The position numbers and the translations under genes were made by a program. This document shows positions 60,101 to 64,000 of a stretch of DNA of 64,000 nucleotides, in pieces. The DNA is taken from assembly GCA_030248135.1 (NCBI GenBank), contig JASANC010003791.1, positions 18,650 to 82,649 of the forward strand, read 5' to 3'. Position 1 is the first letter of the stretch. Each line of letters begins with the position of its first letter. The notes under the pieces were generated by a model. That model did no database searches. It was given only the letters and a program-made list of their open reading frames with translations, and was not told the DNA's origin. The stretch is from Theristus sp. LFF4_11 (taxonomy: Eukaryota > Nematoda > Chromadorea > Monhysterida > Xyalidae).

Positions 60101-60694
60101 AGACTGATAAAATTTTCAAAGCAAATATAAACAAACGGCAAAACGAAAAAAAAGCCAAATTTTTTTTGCAAAAAGATTTTTGCGTGCCATGTCTAGAATG
60201 AAGAACCGACAATCAATCGACAGAGCAGACCTGTATTTGTTGAGTGCGTCCTCCAGTGCCTGACGCTCCGTCGAGCCTTTGCGATACTCGAAAATCGGCT
60301 CATTCGTCGGCTGCTTCATGAATTCGGCAGATGTCAGACATCTGATCGGGAAGGTAAAAATAAACAATAAAAAGTATTGTTCTCACAAAATTTACCCTGA
60401 ACAATGCTGCTTGTTGAGCATAGCAGGAAGGACAGGCACTTGCATCGCATCGCATTCAGTTCAGTCATTTACAACAAAAAAAAACACTGGCTCAATTCAA
60501 TCAATCAAAGATAATTTTCTTTGATCAATCAAACGAAAAAGAGACCTGCGCTTTCAATAAAAAGAACTGCTAGCGAACGTCAAAGTGCCACTAACTAACC
60601 TGCAGCTTTGTTTCAGCAATCCATTCTGATTGAACGACGGGATTTTGCGGCTCCGCTGCAGGAAACCACGAGCAATCGATTTGCTGCACGCCAT
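54121..60694 (-). CDS. ALDH4A1: Delta-1-pyrroline-5-carboxylate dehydrogenase, mitochondrial
   Basis: Predicted 572 aa (human 563). Exons, high to low: 60694-60600, 60341-60231, 60082-60010, 58937-58890, 58632-58565, 58199-58094, 57851-57720, 57359-57285, 56986-56908, 56825-56643, 56298-56102, 55829-55632, 55114-54993, 54595-54477, 54233-54121. The enzyme oxidises glutamate semialdehyde (from P5C) to glutamate with NAD+, the second step of proline breakdown in the mitochondrial matrix. The N-terminus (MACSKSIARGFLQRSRK) is a typical import signal. Visible motifs: SPFNFTAIGGN, the general-base Glu in ECGGKNFHFVH (about 324), the catalytic Cys in GQKCSACSR (about 358), with the same 34-residue spacing as in the human enzyme, EIFGPVLTVFAYED, and GSIVGQQPFGGARLSG at the C-terminal dimer region. 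No key residue is missing. Intron 3 contains a large foldback element. Confidence 0.95.
59194..59992. mobile_element. Foldback element, 799 bp, long inverted arms
   Basis: Starts TATAGTCGGATTGGATAATT and ends with the inverse, AATTATCCAGTCCGACTATA, including TA at both outer edges. The arms extend about 250 bp inward with high similarity and include the box GCATTAGCTGATTGGC, which ties it to the CAGCTGATTGG MITEs. The centre (about 59450-59740) has paired CGACGGCGACGG-type blocks. No coding sequence. It lies in ALDH4A1 intron 3. Confidence 0.85.
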
Positions 60695-60853
60695 CTGTTC
60701 AACCGACCGTCTTGCAGAAATTTTTCAAGTGAACGAGAAGGAACTGCAATGCAAATGCAAAAACAATTATCACTGGCCGGACCAGGAATGAGGGGCATAG
60801 CATAGTCTTGGGAGCGGACGGGGGGGGGGGGGGTTTGGCGCGGGGGTGGGGGG
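60695..60853. other. Upstream of ALDH4A1, ends in a G-run
   Basis: Presumed ALDH4A1 promoter and 5' UTR of only about 160 bp before the hAT cluster. It includes a G-rich stretch at about 60820-60853. Confidence 0.4.
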
Positions 60854-62921
60854 TAGGGTTAGGGGGAGGGGAATCCGGATTTTTTTAAATTAAAAAAAAG
60901 TTTTTTTTTAAATTTTTTTACAAGTTAGGTTCGTTCGAAGAGTCTCGTCAAGCTGCGTTCAGCTAGACTATTTTCAGAACGATCCGGAAAACTATAAGAG
61001 CAAAAATCGTGTTTTATTGAAATTATGTCCATTTCATAGAGGGAAAGTAGCATTTTCAACAGTAAAACAGGACAATTTTTTACGTGCACTTGAATATTGA
61101 ACCGTTCTTAGTTGTTCCTCTTTAGAAAATTACCAAAATTTGACTGTGTTCAAAAATTCCTGTTTGCTGTTGTAGCTAAGTCGGCAACCCCTGTCGACCC
61201 GGTCAGGGTTAGGGGCTTTGAAAAAAAAAATTTTTTTTATTTTTTTTTTCGTTTTTTTTTTAATTTGGATTTTTTTTCAAACTTAAAAAAAATTTCAAAA
61301 TTTTTTCTTCTACTTTGCTCTGAAAATTCGATTTATGGCATAATTTTTTGAAAGTTCAAACCAAATTTTCTTCCCAACTTCTTTGTGTGCTTAGGTAAAT
61401 GTCATTATTTGGTCATTTTGACCGACGTACTCCATGTTTTTCGATTTGGATGACTTCTAGAGTCAATTTTTAGCGTTGAAATAACTTAACTGAATTGAAA
61501 TATCGTTTCAGAAATCGTTTTCTTGCAACTTAGAACATGTTTTTCAGTCGGTAGGCCATGAGATGAACATGATATCTTGTTGATTGGCGTATGTTATAGG
61601 TCTACAATGGAGTTGTGCGATATATTGTTAAACAATTTGAGCGGAGATGTTGGTTAATACCACATCACACGACCGTTTTTCAGATACCCGATAACATGGC
61701 CACATGTTAAAACTTGCGTGCTGAGCTAAACTAACGTGTTAAACTTGCGTCTGTCAGTTGCCCGCAACGTGATCGCGAAATCATGGTACGTGTTTTCGAT
61801 ACGATGATTTGAAGAGTGGGCTCTCGCCATGTGGCAGATAGCATAGCTGATTGAACCTGAAAGTAAGTGTCTTGGGGGGGGCGACCGGGTCGACAGGGGT
61901 TGCCGACTTAGCTACAGCAAAGTTTTTTTTTAATTTAAAAAAAAAAAATTTTAAATTTTTTTTACAAGTTAGGTTTGTTCGAAGCGTCTCGTCGAGCTGA
62001 GTTCATCTAGACTATTTTCAGAACGATCCGGAAAACTATAAAAGCGAAAATCGTGTTTTATTGAAATTATGTCCATTTCATAGAGGGAAAGTTGCATTTT
62101 CAACAGTAAAACAGGACAATTTTCGACGTGTACTTGAATATTGAACCGTTCTTAGTTGTTCCTCTTTAGAAAATTACCAAAATTTGACTGTGTTCAAAAA
62201 TTCCTGTTTGCTGTAGCTAAGTCGGCAACCCCTGTCGACCCGGTCGCCTCCCCCCCAAGACACTTACTTTCAGGTTCAACCAGCTATGCTATCTGCCACA
62301 TGGCGAGAGCCCACTCTTCAAATCATCGTATCGAAAACACGTACCATGATTTCGCGATCACGTTGCGGGCAACTGACAGACGCAAGTTTAACACGTTAGT
62401 TTAGCTCAGCACGCAAGTTTTAACATGTGGCCATGTTATCGGGTATCTGAAAAACGGTCGTGTGATGTGGTATTAACCAACATCTCCGGTCCAATTGTTT
62501 AACAATATATCGCACAACTCCATTGTAGACCTATAACATACGCCAATCAACAAAATATCATGTTCATCTCATGGCCTACCGACTGAAAAAACATGTTCTA
62601 AGTTGCAAGAAAACGATTTCTGAAACGATATTTCAATTCAGTTAAGTCATTTCAACGCTAAAAATTGACTCTAGAAGTCATCCAAATCGAAAAACATGGA
62701 GTACGTCGGTCAAAATGACCAAATAATGACATGTACCTAAGCACACAAAGTTGGGAAGAAAATTTGGTTTGAACTTTCAAAAAATTATGCCATAAATCGA
62801 ATTTTCAGAGCAAAGTAGAAGAAAAATTTTTAAATTTCTTTTTTTAAGTTTGAAAAAAAACCAAATTAAAAAAAAACGGAAAAAAAATATAAAAAAAATT
62901 TTTTCAAAGCCCCTAACCCTA
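60854..62921. mobile_element. Rearranged cluster of three hAT-type copies
   Basis: Compared with the complete copy at 50805-51845: 60854-61204 is the right half in inverse orientation, 61205-61921 the left half in direct orientation, and 61922-62921 a nearly full inverse copy lacking one terminal repeat. Outer ends are TAGGGTTAGGGG and CCCCTAACCCTA. The flanks show no matching 8-bp duplication, so the cluster is not one simple insertion. The middle and last parts form an inverted repeat of about 700 bp. Confidence 0.8.
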
Positions 62922-63206
62922 CCCGTGTCGAGGTAAAGGGGGGGAGGGGGGGTACACGGGTATCTGCCCGTGCACGGGCAGGATTTTCGGCTGCGGGGGG
63001 GTGGACCCCCCCCCCCAACCCCCCCGCACTTTCGCTACTGTTTCGCACCCGAACGTTGTTCAAATATGAAATAAAATGAATTTATTTAGTGAGAAAACTT
63101 CTGATTAGTTGTTTCTCAAGTTCTTGCACAAATCTGCCGTCAGAATACGTTAAGTTTTTGATTTCAATTTGCCGTTCAGCCATGAAACATTTTCTCTGTC
63201 TCTGCG

Positions 63207-63302
63207 TGCGAACGCATATTGGGACGCGTTTAATAAGAAAAGATAATGTTGTGGTGCGAACGCATATTGGGACGCGTTTAATAAGAAAAGATAATGTTGT
63301 GA
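63207..63302. repeat. Exact 48-bp tandem duplication
   Basis: Two identical consecutive copies of a unit beginning GTGCGAACGCATATTGGGAC. Being a multiple of three, it keeps an open frame of 72 codons (63089-63307), but I see no other sign of coding. Confidence 0.9.
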
Positions 63303-63344
63303 AATAATTCGTTAAAAATCGAGCACAAATTTGGTGTCAATATT

Positions 63345-63418
63345 CGGGTGGTGCCGAGCCAATACTCCTTGCAGGCCCCCTTGCCTGCAAAGCGAGCCCA
63401 CTACCGCTGCGCCATTGA
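63345..63418 (-). ncRNA. tRNA-like segment, probably a tRNA-derived repeat or pseudogene
   Basis: The minus strand has a good A-box (TGGCGCAGCGGTAGTGGGC at 63415-63397) and a hairpin TTGCAGGC/GCCTGCAA at 63390-63369. The B-box position reads TTGGCTCGGCACC, which does not fit GGTTCGAnTCC well, and no clean acceptor stem forms. I therefore do not call a functional tRNA. Confidence 0.25.
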
Positions 63419-63965
63419 CGATGAGAGTGAAACGGCGTTAACAAAACAGGTGTACCGTAATTAGGGCAAGAATGCAGTTCGTTGCAAGATCAGCAATGAT
63501 GCGTGCGCTGCGTCGCGGCCGTCTCTGATTGGATGCACATTGAAGAGAAAAATTGTTTCAATGTTTCGGCGAGGCGAAGAGTTTGAAAAAAGTGAAAAGC
63601 CCGAAAACAATTAAATCTTGAATCTTAAATCTTTTTTAAAACTTTTTTTGATTAAAAAAATTCAAAAATGCCAGAAGAAAATCGGCCGGTGGTACGGTCG
63701 ACAAAAATAAGTGCATTCGAAATAAATGCGAACCGCGTTGACGCGCTGAGTTCGAATATTGCACTGTGTTCCATAGTACTTCTTCGAGACGACGGCTGCC
63801 CTTCTTTTCTAAAATCCGCTTCAGATAAAACACGCTCGTTGTCGGACATTGCTAAAACGGACCTGATTCAAATCCTAGTCCTAAAGCCTAATCCTAAGCC
63901 TAACTTGATCCTAACCAAACTCTAAAGCAATACGTAACTGAACGAAGTATACAAAAAAAAAAAAA

Positions 63966-64000
<35 letters not shown>

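Larger units (their letters stand above)
62922..64000. other. Right-end region without a recognised gene
   Basis: Begins with G-rich and C-rich runs (to about 63030), then the 48-bp duplication, a tRNA-like segment, and two overlapping open frames (63668-63925 plus, 63849-63652 minus) that I do not recognise and that may be chance. Near 63885-63920 are degenerate CCTAA-type units. The window ends in a long A-run. Confidence 0.4.

Noticed and set aside
63668..63925. 85-codon plus-strand frame near the right end as a gene
   Set aside because: No recognisable family, no splice partners, and an overlapping minus-strand frame looks equally good; left unannotated.
63960..64000. Terminal A-run as the poly(A) tail of a retroposed gene
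   Set aside because: The window ends inside the run and no target duplication or cDNA-like body can be shown.

Overview
This is intron-rich animal nuclear DNA, not bacterial. Conserved metazoan proteins are split into many short exons with GT..AG introns, and the introns carry many miniature transposons. A secreted protein with eight peritrophin-A type chitin-binding domains suggests a protostome, probably an ecdysozoan. The sequence alone does not identify the species.

Layout. Plus strand: a secreted chitin-binding protein (946-7077, 11 exons) and a small single-pass membrane protein with a basic tail (9038-11553, 5 exons). Minus strand, head to tail in transcription order: ALDH4A1 (60694 to 54121, 15 exons, 572 aa), EMC2 (52946 to 48048, 8 exons, 299 aa), a TUT4/TUT7-type terminal uridylyltransferase (47414 to 23465, 40 exons, 2019 aa) and ARMC8 (21401 to 13233, 20 exons, 678 aa). 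I assembled these models by hand. Every junction used is GT..AG, reading phase is kept throughout, and total lengths match the families (EMC2, ARMC8 and ALDH4A1 within a few percent). I see no functional link between neighbours: proline breakdown in mitochondria, ER membrane protein insertion, RNA 3' uridylation and a CTLH/GID ubiquitin-ligase subunit.

Mobile DNA is the other half of the story. A Gag-only LTR retrotransposon (38017-43266) with 4-5 bp target duplications sits in a TUT intron. It encodes a long threonine-rich 19-residue repeat array ending in four zinc knuckles of identical, non-canonical spacing. EMC2 introns hold a hAT-type element with an 8-bp duplication and a mariner-type element with long inverted ends. 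ALDH4A1 holds an 800-bp foldback element. ARMC8 holds a GATA-rich element with an 8-bp duplication. Further hAT copies form a rearranged cluster at 60854-62921 and are cut by the left window edge. Several smaller families are spread over introns and spacers: TA-flanked MITEs with a CAGCTGATTGG core, TTAA-flanked hairpins, foldbacks, and a short repeat with a hammerhead-ribozyme-like core.

The right end (62922-64000) has no gene I recognise. No CRISPR array, rRNA gene or intact tRNA gene was found.
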